Shown here: positions 1 to 5,097 of the stretch, piece by piece | How positions within the stretch are numbered: the first letter of the stretch is position 1 | Layout: each line of letters starts with the position of its first letter | Source of the DNA: a bacterium | GTDB taxonomy: Bacteria; Patescibacteria; Paceibacteria; UBA9973; SBAW01 | Length of the DNA stretch: 5,308 nucleotides | Reading direction: 5' to 3' | NCBI GenBank assembly: GCA_021825025.1 | Contig: JAKAIP010000056.1 | Span: 1-5,308, forward strand | The notes under the pieces: model-generated | Databases searched by the model: none | Seen by the model: the letters and a program-made list of their open reading frames with translations, nothing else | Told to the model about the DNA's origin: nothing | Made by a program: the position numbers and the translations under genes

Positions 1-253
1 GCGTAACGCCCATCGTCCGCGAGGATAGAGGTGCCTACAGAGACGCTTCCGACGAAAGAAAGGAAGCGTCTCGGGCGTCGCAAGACGCTCGAGACGAGCC
101 TTCGGGTGACCGAAGAGATGAAACGACCAAATCCTTACCCGCATGCAAGGCCGTGCCTAACTTCGGTCAGGAGTGCCGCTCGAGCCCGTGAGTAATCACG
201 AGCCCAGATAAATGATCGCCCACGACAGAATTCGGCTTATCGGCCTGGTCTAC
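1..253 (+). ncRNA. rnpB: RNase P RNA, bacterial type A-like, 3' portion (5' end outside window)
   Basis: This is the catalytic RNA that removes 5' leaders from pre-tRNAs. The universal 3' core reads CACGACAGAATTCGGCTTAT at 221-240, closely matching the conserved ACAGAA-NNN-GGCTTAT of bacterial RNase P RNA, followed by the P1 3' strand to about 253. The A-rich ACAGAGA lies at 37-43. Visible helices in order are: P9 15-26 (GCGA loop); P12-like 40-72 (11 perfect pairs, 11-nt loop); P13 73-90 (GCAA loop); P14 101-114 (GTGA loop); a short P15-like hairpin 156-171 (TTCG loop); and P18 187-200 (GTAA loop). The GNRA loops on P14 and P18 are those that dock on P8 in type A RNAs. The window begins near the P8 loop, so about a third of the gene is missing. 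The P15-P17 domain is strongly reduced compared with E. coli. Helix names are assigned by position along the E. coli RNA; the identity of the gene is firm, the individual names less so. Confidence 0.95.
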
Positions 254-255
254 AA

Positions 256-300
256 TAAAATGAGAAAACCCACGCTCCTGCTGTGGGTTTTCTCATTTTA
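256..300. terminator. Bidirectional intrinsic terminator between rnpB and nrdJ
   Basis: An 18-bp perfect inverted repeat (arms 256-273 and 283-300) encloses a 9-nt loop. Its core CCCAC/GTGGG is flanked on both sides by A/T runs, so either strand gives a GC stem followed by a U-rich tract (TTTTCTCATTTT on +). It lies just after the end of rnpB on + and just after the nrdJ stop on -, so it most likely ends both convergent transcripts. Confidence 0.88.
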
Positions 301-314
301 AACGCTTACTTTCG

Positions 315-2738
315 TTACATTATTTCGCACGTACCGCCGGCACAGGCGAGTTCACGCTTCATGTCTGACTCGTCCTGGCGCTCATACGCACTGAGTTTTG
401 AGTAATCCACTTCAGGGAATCGAGACATACGCGCCTCATACTCTTCTTTCGTAATCGTCTCGTACGGAGCAAGACGGTACACATGATTACTTCGTGGGAG
501 GAACGAGAGTCCACCGATGATATTCCAGTTCTTCTGGACCCAATCCACGACTGAGATCCACTCATCTTCGCCGACCGAGATGGTTGCTGAAGGATTGTGT
601 TCCGTGTAATTCAGCTTCACTCGCTTCCAGTACTCGAGTTGGTCAATCGCCGTGAGATCATCTTTAAATCGCGCCTCCTTTGAGTGGTCCGGGGACTTCA
701 CTGGGAACTCAAGCACATAGGTGTTGGCGTCCTCCATCGATTGTCCGACTTCTGGATAGTACGGCACGCCCTGATCGCGCATCAGTTTGAAGAGCGAATC
801 GGTTGCGCTAATGCGCACGCGGCGAATGTAATATGGCGCATGGCGCGGATGGATACCTGAGGAGCAGTTGAAAGTCTGCGACACCGTCCCTGAAGGCTTC
901 ACCGCAGTGACTGACATCGAGCGCTCCACACCAAACCGCTTTGCATACGTGACGTTCGTTTTCACCGCCATATCGCGCACTTTCTGCATCACCTCGGGAA
1001 CACGCACAGCCGGGGAATCCCACTGTCCAGTGATCGAGACACCCAAGAGGCGCTCTGCACGGTTATGGTCAGTCCACTCTTTCGAAATGTAGTTGAACTT
1101 AGTGAGCGACGATTGATAGGTGCCGATAATCGCGGCGAGGCGCGCTTTCCGAAGCAGCGATGCTTCCGTGTCGTCTGCACGAGCAATAACCTCAGAGAGA
1201 TTACAGAACTGCTTTGACTGCAGGATAATCTCCGCACACGGATTCGTGCCGATCGGCCCGCGAACAACACCGTCTTCTCCAATAAATCCAATTTCCTTAA
1301 AGTAATCCACGCGTCGCTTCGGCAAAGTCTCTGCGAGTGCGCCGCGATTGAAAATCCCGCGTTCGCCACTGCCGCTTTTCATAAGAGCGATCCATTCATC
1401 CATGAGCTCCGTGTTGGTTGGCTGCGCCTCATACACAGCCGAGTTATTCGCGACTGCGCGGTGCGGATCGGTCATATAGAACTGTCCCTTCTTCGCGTCA
1501 CGCATATCACTATCATCGAGGTCGGAGAGTGAGATCATTGCGGTGCGACGCACGCCGCCAGCCACCACACACTCCCCAATCTTACAAATGATGTCGTGCA
1601 CGTCGATAGAACGTAGGCGACGACCCTGGCGAGAGAAGATGCGCTCCCGGGCAAACGCAAGGAGCGAACGGAGTGGCTCTGGGCCAGATGCCTTGCCACC
1701 CATGGTCTTCAAACGAGCACCGGCTGGACGAATCTGCGAGTAATCGAAATCAATATCTGAACCTGCGTACCATGTCGTAATGCCTAGCGTGAGCGCATCA
1801 CACCACCCCTCTTTCGAATCAGCCACAGTGTGCACCGGGAGCTTCTTGCCCGTCTGCTTCATGATCTGCGGGAACTGTTCGATGTTCTGACTCTCTACCG
1901 CGAATCCGACACCGCACCCCTGCATGGAGAGATACATGATCTCAGCAAAATCCGTCAGTTTCGTTGGCGCGGTGAACGTGCAGTTATAGGCACACGTATT
2001 GCAGCGACGTGCCGGCTCACCTGCAAACTGCATCAAACGCATCGAAGGCATAACCTCTTGCTTCAAAATGCCCATACGTATTTCAGCGTACTCTTTCTCG
2101 GTAAGCTTATTGCCGAGATTCTCGCGCATAAAGTTGATATAGCGATCAACTGTCTCAATCCATGTCTCGCGACGACCTTCCTCAGGAATCCACTTCGCAT
2201 ACGTACGCAGATACACGAACTCTCCCAGAGTATTTCCTTCGAAATACTTCTTGCTTTCCTCTGCAAGTTTTCGTACGTGAGCAGGAACGTCGACGTGCGC
2301 TGCGCGTAGTTGAGCACGCTTATCGCGATACAAGATGTAGGACTTTGCCGCCTTCACATAATCATTGACGATAAGATACTTCTCGACTGAGTCCTGCATA
2401 CCCTCCACGGTTGGAAGGAAGCTCTTATACTTCTTCGCAAATCGTCCGAGCTCACCAGCCACCTGATGCGCCACAAGCACGGCATCCTCCTGACTTCCCT
2501 CCTCTGCCGCCATCATGGCCTTCCACACCGCTGTGACAATCTTATCGAAATCAAACGGGACCAACCTGCCATCACGTTTCTCAATCTGGGGGATCATCTC
2601 GCGATAACGCTTTGTCTCCTTCGACACAGGTGCTTCCGCTGGTTTTGAGACGACGGGAACAGCCTTCGTACGAGCAGAAACTTTAGCAACTTTTGGCATA
2701 GGCGAGATGGTGGATGATGAATAATTCTGGATATCCAT
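315..2738 (-). CDS. nrdJ: Adenosylcobalamin-dependent (class II) ribonucleoside-triphosphate reductase with N-terminal ATP cone
   Basis: This cytoplasmic enzyme reduces ribonucleoside triphosphates to deoxynucleotides, using a thiyl radical generated from coenzyme B12. The protein has 807 residues. Residues 1-45 are a low-complexity Ala/Pro/Lys/Ser leader. An ATP cone (IEKRDGRLVPFDFDKI at 52-67, domain to about 137) should sense ATP/dATP. The catalytic barrel follows. By family alignment C501 in NPCAEI is the thiyl cysteine with E503 as partner; C249 (in CNTCAY) and C512 (FCNLSEV) form the active-site redox pair; KPSGT at 614-618 is the phosphate-binding loop. The C-terminal CAGGTC (C799, C804) is the shuttle pair, spaced as in the monomeric Lactobacillus leichmannii enzyme, which is shorter and has no ATP cone. 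The ATG at 2738 is preferred over an upstream in-frame ATG at 2765 because it has a strong Shine-Dalgarno 7 nt away, and the earlier start would add nine residues (beginning MFRGGRS) read through that site. DUF192 lies 40 bp upstream on the same strand. Confidence 0.96.
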   Translation of the reverse strand: MDIQNYSSSTISPMPKVAKVSARTKAVPVVSKPAEAPVSKETKRYREMIPQIEKRDGRLVPFDFDKIVTAVWKAMMAAEEGSQEDAVLVAHQVAGELGRFAKKYKSFLPTVEGMQDSVEKYLIVNDYVKAAKSYILYRDKRAQLRAAHVDVPAHVRKLAEESKKYFEGNTLGEFVYLRTYAKWIPEEGRRETWIETVDRYINFMRENLGNKLTEKEYAEIRMGILKQEVMPSMRLMQFAGEPARRCNTCAYNCTFTAPTKLTDFAEIMYLSMQGCGVGFAVESQNIEQFPQIMKQTGKKLPVHTVADSKEGWCDALTLGITTWYAGSDIDFDYSQIRPAGARLKTMGGKASGPEPLRSLLAFARERIFSRQGRRLRSIDVHDIICKIGECVVAGGVRRTAMISLSDLDDSDMRDAKKGQFYMTDPHRAVANNSAVYEAQPTNTELMDEWIALMKSGSGERGIFNRGALAETLPKRRVDYFKEIGFIGEDGVVRGPIGTNPCAEIILQSKQFCNLSEVIARADDTEASLLRKARLAAIIGTYQSSLTKFNYISKEWTDHNRAERLLGVSITGQWDSPAVRVPEVMQKVRDMAVKTNVTYAKRFGVERSMSVTAVKPSGTVSQTFNCSSGIHPRHAPYYIRRVRISATDSLFKLMRDQGVPYYPEVGQSMEDANTYVLEFPVKSPDHSKEARFKDDLTAIDQLEYWKRVKLNYTEHNPSATISVGEDEWISVVDWVQKNWNIIGGLSFLPRSNHVYRLAPYETITKEEYEARMSRFPEVDYSKLSAYERQDESDMKRELACAGGTCEIM

Positions 2739-2745
2739 AAGTGTA

Positions 2746-2756
2746 CTCCTCCCTCC
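2746..2756 (-). promoter_or_regulatory. Strong ribosome binding site of nrdJ
   Basis: On the minus strand the sequence reads GGAGGGAGGAG, ending 7 nt before the ATG at 2738. It matches the anti-Shine-Dalgarno sequence well and fixes the nrdJ start. It contrasts with the DUF192 and GH18 genes of this window, which have no clear Shine-Dalgarno, and suggests nrdJ is translated from a leadered or polycistronic mRNA. Confidence 0.85.
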
Positions 2757-2764
2757 CCGAAACA

Positions 2765-2778
2765 CACTGTGGACAGTG
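2765..2778. promoter_or_regulatory. Dyad upstream of nrdJ, possible NrdR box
   Basis: CACTGT-GG-ACAGTG has two perfect 6-bp arms around a 2-bp centre, between the DUF192 stop codon and the nrdJ ribosome binding site. The 16-mer at 2764-2779 agrees with the NrdR-box consensus as I recall it (ACACTATATATAGTGT) at 11 positions. NrdR represses ribonucleotide reductase genes in many bacteria. NrdR usually binds two boxes about three helical turns apart, and I see only an ACACT half-site (minus strand, 2744-2740) as a possible partner. It could instead be a weak RNA hairpin at the end of DUF192. Confidence 0.35.
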
Positions 2779-3252
2779 CTACTTCGAAACGATTGGGAAA
2801 TTTTTCAACAATAGCGCCGTGCCCGCTACTACATGGTGCACGCGAGCAAACCCAGCCGCGGTTTCAAGGACATAGCGAGCCGGGGTTGTGGGATAAAAGA
2901 CATTTGGATACGACGAGGTTGCGACATCCTGCAGCATATAGACAACTTGTCCTTGAGAATTAAGCCAGTAGATATCGATGGGTACGAGCATATCTTTCAT
3001 CCAAAACCCATAGAGGCTGTCCTTTGGGAAAGCAAACAGCATGCCGTAATTGTTTGGTAGTGCAGCTCGTCCACCGAGCCCTTTCTCACGATCCGCGGTC
3101 GTCGTGGCAAACTCAACATTCAAGGACACTCCGCCAAACTCCGCGGGGACCGTGCGAAGTGCTGTCGTCGATCCTGTCTGAGACAAGAAAAGAAGTGCCG
3201 CTCCCACCCCCAGCGCTATGAGCGCGAGGACTCCATACTGATACTGTGACAT
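2779..3252 (-). CDS. DUF192 family protein, membrane-anchored, extracytoplasmic
   Basis: The 157-residue product starts with one hydrophobic helix (about 7-24), which acts as a signal anchor or uncleaved signal; the rest should lie outside the membrane. Residues 40-152 carry the family pattern: GLGGRAALPNNYGMLFAF (58-75), FWMKDMLVPIDIYWL (83-97), a valine-rich strand, then PARYVLE with AAG (124-134). DUF192 proteins are small beta-barrel-like domains common in bacteria and archaea, with no agreed biochemical role. The ATG at 3252 is chosen because the hydrophobic helix follows at once and an extended -10 element ends 6 nt upstream. An earlier in-frame ATG at 3354 would lie inside the divergent GH18 gene and is rejected. 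No good Shine-Dalgarno is present, consistent with a leaderless mRNA. nrdJ follows 40 bp downstream with no clear terminator between them, so co-transcription is possible. Confidence 0.92.
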   Translation of the reverse strand: MSQYQYGVLALIALGVGAALLFLSQTGSTTALRTVPAEFGGVSLNVEFATTTADREKGLGGRAALPNNYGMLFAFPKDSLYGFWMKDMLVPIDIYWLNSQGQVVYMLQDVATSSYPNVFYPTTPARYVLETAAGFARVHHVVAGTALLLKNFPIVSK

Positions 3253-3258
3253 GCCTGT

Positions 3259-3267
3259 ACTGTAGCA
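3259..3267 (-). promoter_or_regulatory. Extended -10 promoter of the DUF192 gene
   Basis: The minus strand reads TGC-TACAGT, an extended -10 (TGN plus a hexamer matching TATAAT at 4 of 6). Exactly six bases separate the hexamer from the ATG at 3252, so the predicted start site is the A of the start codon. No -35 is recognisable, as expected for an extended -10 promoter. Confidence 0.55.
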
Positions 3268-3269
3268 GA

Positions 3270-3278
3270 TGGTAGGAT
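3270..3278 (+). promoter_or_regulatory. Extended -10 promoter of the GH18 gene
   Basis: TGG-TAGGAT is an extended -10 (4 of 6 to TATAAT) followed by exactly six bases and the ATG at 3285, again predicting transcription from the A of the start codon. It lies two bases from the opposing DUF192 promoter. The GGATGGGAAG before the ATG could also serve as a weak ribosome binding site if transcription started further upstream. Confidence 0.5.
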
Positions 3279-3284
3279 GGGAAG

Positions 3285-4412
3285 ATGTATCGTTTCTTAT
3301 TTCTCGTTCTCGCCTGTCTACTCGTCCTCCCGGGTACAACCCGCGCTGCACCAAAACTCGAGATCTCGGGGTGGATCCCGTACTGGCGCGAAGCGACCGG
3401 CACGATCGATGTGATTCCCCACTTGCAAGATTTCACTGCCGTTATGCCCTTCGGCTATATCGTCCAGAATGATGGTTCGCTCTTCGATGCTTTCGGATTT
3501 GACGCCACCTCCTCGACCTCAACTGCCTCTCTGCTCCGACTCACTACTAAAGCCGAGAAAGTAAAAATGATCCCGACCGTGATGTGGAGTAACAGTGCTG
3601 CTATGGAGCGAATTCTGAAATCGGGTCCGGCACGGCGAGCACTTGAGACTCGTATTGCCACCCTTGCAAAAGAGCAGGGATTTAATGGTATTAACATCGA
3701 TTTCGAAAACAAGCCTGCCGCCACTCGCCCGTACTTCTCCCTATTCTTACAGGGACTCTATGCCCGCATGGGACAAAAATTCGTTTACTGCAGTATTGAG
3801 GCTCGGACGCCACCCGCGTCTGCATTTAGCGTCATACCCAAAAAACTCGTCTATGCTGACGATTATGTTGCCATTAACAAGTACTGCGATCGAGTACAAA
3901 TTATGACCTATGACCAGGGGGCCGGAGATATCCGCCTTAATGCCGCCGCAAACGGCAAACCATACATTCCGGTCGCGGATACGAAGTGGGTACAGAAAGT
4001 GATTACTCTCGCATCTCAATTTATTTCAAAAAAGAAGCTCGTCATCGGTATCCCTACCTATGGGTATGAGTATGACGTTATCCCGCTCCAGCAGGGCTAT
4101 CGGTACGATATCAACTGGGCATTAAATCCGAGCTATGCGACAACCCTCGCTGCAGAGCTTGGCATTACCCCGAAACGAAACAGCGCGGGGGAACTGAGTT
4201 TTATGTACACCCCGACAACGACCCCTGCCCTTGCTGATGCAGTCACCGCCCTCGAGCCGCAACACATCGTCTGGTGGAGCGATGCTGAAGCCATTGCAGA
4301 GAAAGTAGCACTCGCACGCTCACTCGGCGTACGCGGCGTCGCTATTTTCAAACTCGATGGCGGTGAAGATCCGCATATGTGGGATATCCTGAAACCCGCC
4401 TCAGCGAAATAA
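3285..4412 (+). CDS. Secreted glycoside hydrolase family 18 protein (YaaH/chitinase-like)
   Basis: The 375-residue protein has a Sec signal peptide: R3, a hydrophobic core at 4-16, and a likely signal peptidase I cut after TRA (residue 21). The rest is one GH18 TIM barrel. ISGWIPYW (27-34) is the first strand. GFNGINIDFEN (132-142) is the catalytic strand, with D139 and the acid E141 kept. VQIMTYDQG (204-212) is the strand-6 Met-Tyr-Asp motif. LVIGIPTYGYEY (252-263) and GVAIFKLDGGEDP (351-363) are the last strands. Family members cleave N-acetylglucosamine polymers (chitin, peptidoglycan); the YaaH-like branch acts on cell walls. There is no LysM or other wall-binding domain, so it should be released or loosely held. 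The canonical DxxDxDxE reads NxxNxDxE, so activity may be changed. Bracketing genes are divergent (DUF192) or have their own promoter, so it is probably transcribed alone. Confidence 0.9.
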   Translation: MYRFLFLVLACLLVLPGTTRAAPKLEISGWIPYWREATGTIDVIPHLQDFTAVMPFGYIVQNDGSLFDAFGFDATSSTSTASLLRLTTKAEKVKMIPTVMWSNSAAMERILKSGPARRALETRIATLAKEQGFNGINIDFENKPAATRPYFSLFLQGLYARMGQKFVYCSIEARTPPASAFSVIPKKLVYADDYVAINKYCDRVQIMTYDQGAGDIRLNAAANGKPYIPVADTKWVQKVITLASQFISKKKLVIGIPTYGYEYDVIPLQQGYRYDINWALNPSYATTLAAELGITPKRNSAGELSFMYTPTTTPALADAVTALEPQHIVWWSDAEAIAEKVALARSLGVRGVAIFKLDGGEDPHMWDILKPASAK

Positions 4413-4417
4413 CCCTC

Positions 4418-4446
4418 CTAACAACTTTTCTCTACTGCGGTAGAAT
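4418..4446 (+). promoter_or_regulatory. Promoter of the small Cys/His membrane protein gene
   Basis: CTAACA (4418-4423, 4 of 6 to TTGACA), a 17-bp spacer and TAGAAT (4441-4446, 5 of 6 to TATAAT) form a good sigma-70-type promoter just after the GH18 stop codon. The start site would be about 4453, giving a leader of about 39 nt to the ATG at 4492. Confidence 0.6.
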
Positions 4447-4453
4447 GGAGGGA

Positions 4454-4480
4454 GCGAGGTGTCTCGCCTTAGTACTAAGG
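4454..4480 (+). promoter_or_regulatory. Two adjacent hairpins in the 5' leader, possible translational control element
   Basis: GCGAG-GTGT-CTCGC (4454-4467) and the 14-bp perfect palindrome CCTTAGTACTAAGG (4467-4480) lie side by side, sharing one C, between the predicted transcription start and the ATG at 4492. The second hairpin would hide AAGG (4477-4480), the only Shine-Dalgarno-like stretch near that ATG. The palindrome could equally be a protein operator. The function is an inference from structure and position. Confidence 0.45.
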
Positions 4481-4491
4481 TAACTTTGATT

Positions 4492-4740
4492 ATGATGGAT
4501 ACAGAACACTGTGAATGCGGCAAAAATGGTGATATGAAACACATGCACTGCCGCAAGCACATGGCAGTACGTGCACTCGCGGCGATTATCGTCCTGATTT
4601 TCGTCTTTTGGTGTGGATTTGAATTTGGTGAGATCCGCGCTTCTATCGGCGGGGGGTATGGCTACGGCTATCGTATGATGCAGGGCGGCTGGGGTGGCAA
4701 CGGGTTCGGGAATTCTGTACCTGGTGCCCTTACGCAATAA
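4492..4740 (+). CDS. Small single-pass membrane protein with Cys/His-rich N-terminus and Gly/Tyr-rich C-terminus
   Basis: I do not recognise a characterised family; proteins of this build recur as hypothetical genes in Parcubacteria. The 82 residues fall into three parts. Residues 1-24 hold C7, C9, C20 and H6, H17, H19, H23, a likely metal-binding or redox cluster. A transmembrane helix spans about 27-47 and contains C41. Residues 48-82 are a Gly/Tyr/Met-rich tail (GGGYGYGYRMM, GGWGGNGFGN). R21, K22 and R27 before the helix suggest the Cys/His end is cytoplasmic and the tail outside. The start is uncertain. A GTG at 4459 has an excellent Shine-Dalgarno (GGAGGGAG, 4447-4454) and would add 11 residues, but the predicted start site at about 4453 falls inside that Shine-Dalgarno; the ATG at 4495 is also possible. 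A terminator follows 19 bp after the stop codon, so the gene is a single transcription unit. Confidence 0.75.
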   Translation: MMDTEHCECGKNGDMKHMHCRKHMAVRALAAIIVLIFVFWCGFEFGEIRASIGGGYGYGYRMMQGGWGGNGFGNSVPGALTQ

Positions 4741-4759
4741 ATCGGTACAGAAGTAACTT

Positions 4760-4792
4760 GCCCACGGCGCCTCTGGCGCCGTGGGCGTTTTT
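4760..4792 (+). terminator. Strong intrinsic terminator after the small membrane protein gene
   Basis: A 12-bp perfect GC-rich stem (4760-4771 with 4775-4786) has a 3-nt TCT loop and is followed by G and five T residues (4788-4792). It begins 19 bp after the TAA at 4740 and separates that gene from the glutaredoxin gene. Confidence 0.93.
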
Positions 4793-4803
4793 ACCCCAAG
4801 GAG

Positions 4804-4812
4804 TGCTATGCT
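4804..4812 (+). promoter_or_regulatory. Extended -10 promoter of the glutaredoxin gene
   Basis: TGC-TATGCT is an extended -10 (4 of 6 to TATAAT) ending seven bases before the ATG at 4820, predicting a leaderless or one-base-leader mRNA, as at the DUF192 and GH18 genes. The preceding 35 bases are mostly the terminator stem, so no -35 is expected. Confidence 0.45.
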
Positions 4813-4819
4813 GAGTGTT

Positions 4820-5086
4820 ATGTTAACCCTCTACGTAAAAGACGGCTGCCCTTTCTGTCATAAGGTGCTCGCCGTACGCGAAGAACTTGGTCTCTCTTTT
4901 GAAGAAAAGAATATCGCCGACGAAGTCGTCGCCGCTGAGCTGGTAGCTCGTGGCGGGAAGCGGCAGGTTCCCTATCTCGTCGATAGTGACCGCAACGTCG
5001 AAATGTATGAATCAGACGATATTATCGCTTACCTACGAGAACACTATTCCTACCCCCTGGCTCCCCAGGGCACTCAGGCTACATAG
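4820..5086 (+). CDS. Glutaredoxin-like thiol-disulfide oxidoreductase
   Basis: This is a cytoplasmic 88-residue thioredoxin-fold protein of normal glutaredoxin length. Strand one (MLTLYV) leads into the dithiol active site C10-P-F-C13. The cis-proline loop is RQVPYLV (48-54), and YESDDIIAYLREHY (63-76) is the glutathione-side SDD motif plus last helix. Glutaredoxins pass electrons to disulfide-cycling enzymes such as ribonucleotide reductase, so NrdJ is a possible partner in this cell (inference only). The start is a choice. The ATG at 4820 gives the usual N-terminus at strand one and sits seven bases after an extended -10. The in-frame ATG at 4808 adds MLSV and has AAGGAG (4798-4803) only 4 nt away, but it overlaps the predicted -10. 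A farther GTG at 4781 lies inside the terminator and is rejected. The stop codon is 11 bp from the end of the convergent gene. Confidence 0.9.
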   Translation: MLTLYVKDGCPFCHKVLAVREELGLSFEEKNIADEVVAAELVARGGKRQVPYLVDSDRNVEMYESDDIIAYLREHYSYPLAPQGTQAT

Positions 5087-5097
5087 CCACAAACCGT

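Noticed and set aside
1..200. Clustered hairpins at the left edge as a CRISPR or repeat array
   Set aside because: The stems differ in sequence and match the helix order of RNase P RNA; there is no repeated unit with spacers.
989..1369. Open minus-strand frame of 126 codons inside nrdJ, out of frame with it
   Set aside because: It overlaps the conserved reductase core in another frame; its Arg/Ser-rich composition is typical of a shadow frame.
1830..2309. Open plus-strand frame of 159 codons inside nrdJ
   Set aside because: It is fully antisense to a well-conserved coding sequence, its product resembles no known family, and it has no promoter or ribosome binding site of note.
2795..2810. 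TTGAAA (minus strand, 2810-2805) as a -35 for nrdJ within DUF192
   Set aside because: No convincing -10 hexamer lies 16-18 bases downstream, so a separate nrdJ promoter is not supported by sequence alone.
3315..3317. Cys11 in VLAC of the GH18 signal peptide as a lipobox
   Set aside because: The hydrophobic stretch continues after the Cys and is followed by a good signal peptidase I site (TRA); the stretch before the Cys is too short for a typical lipoprotein signal.
4432..4443. CTAC-TGCG-GTAG small dyad over the -10 of the small membrane protein gene
   Set aside because: With only 4-bp arms it is likely to occur by chance; too weak to call an operator.
5055..5070. CCCTGG-CTCC-CCAGGG hairpin near the end of the glutaredoxin gene as a terminator
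   Set aside because: The stem is only 6 bp, lies within the coding sequence and has no T run after it.
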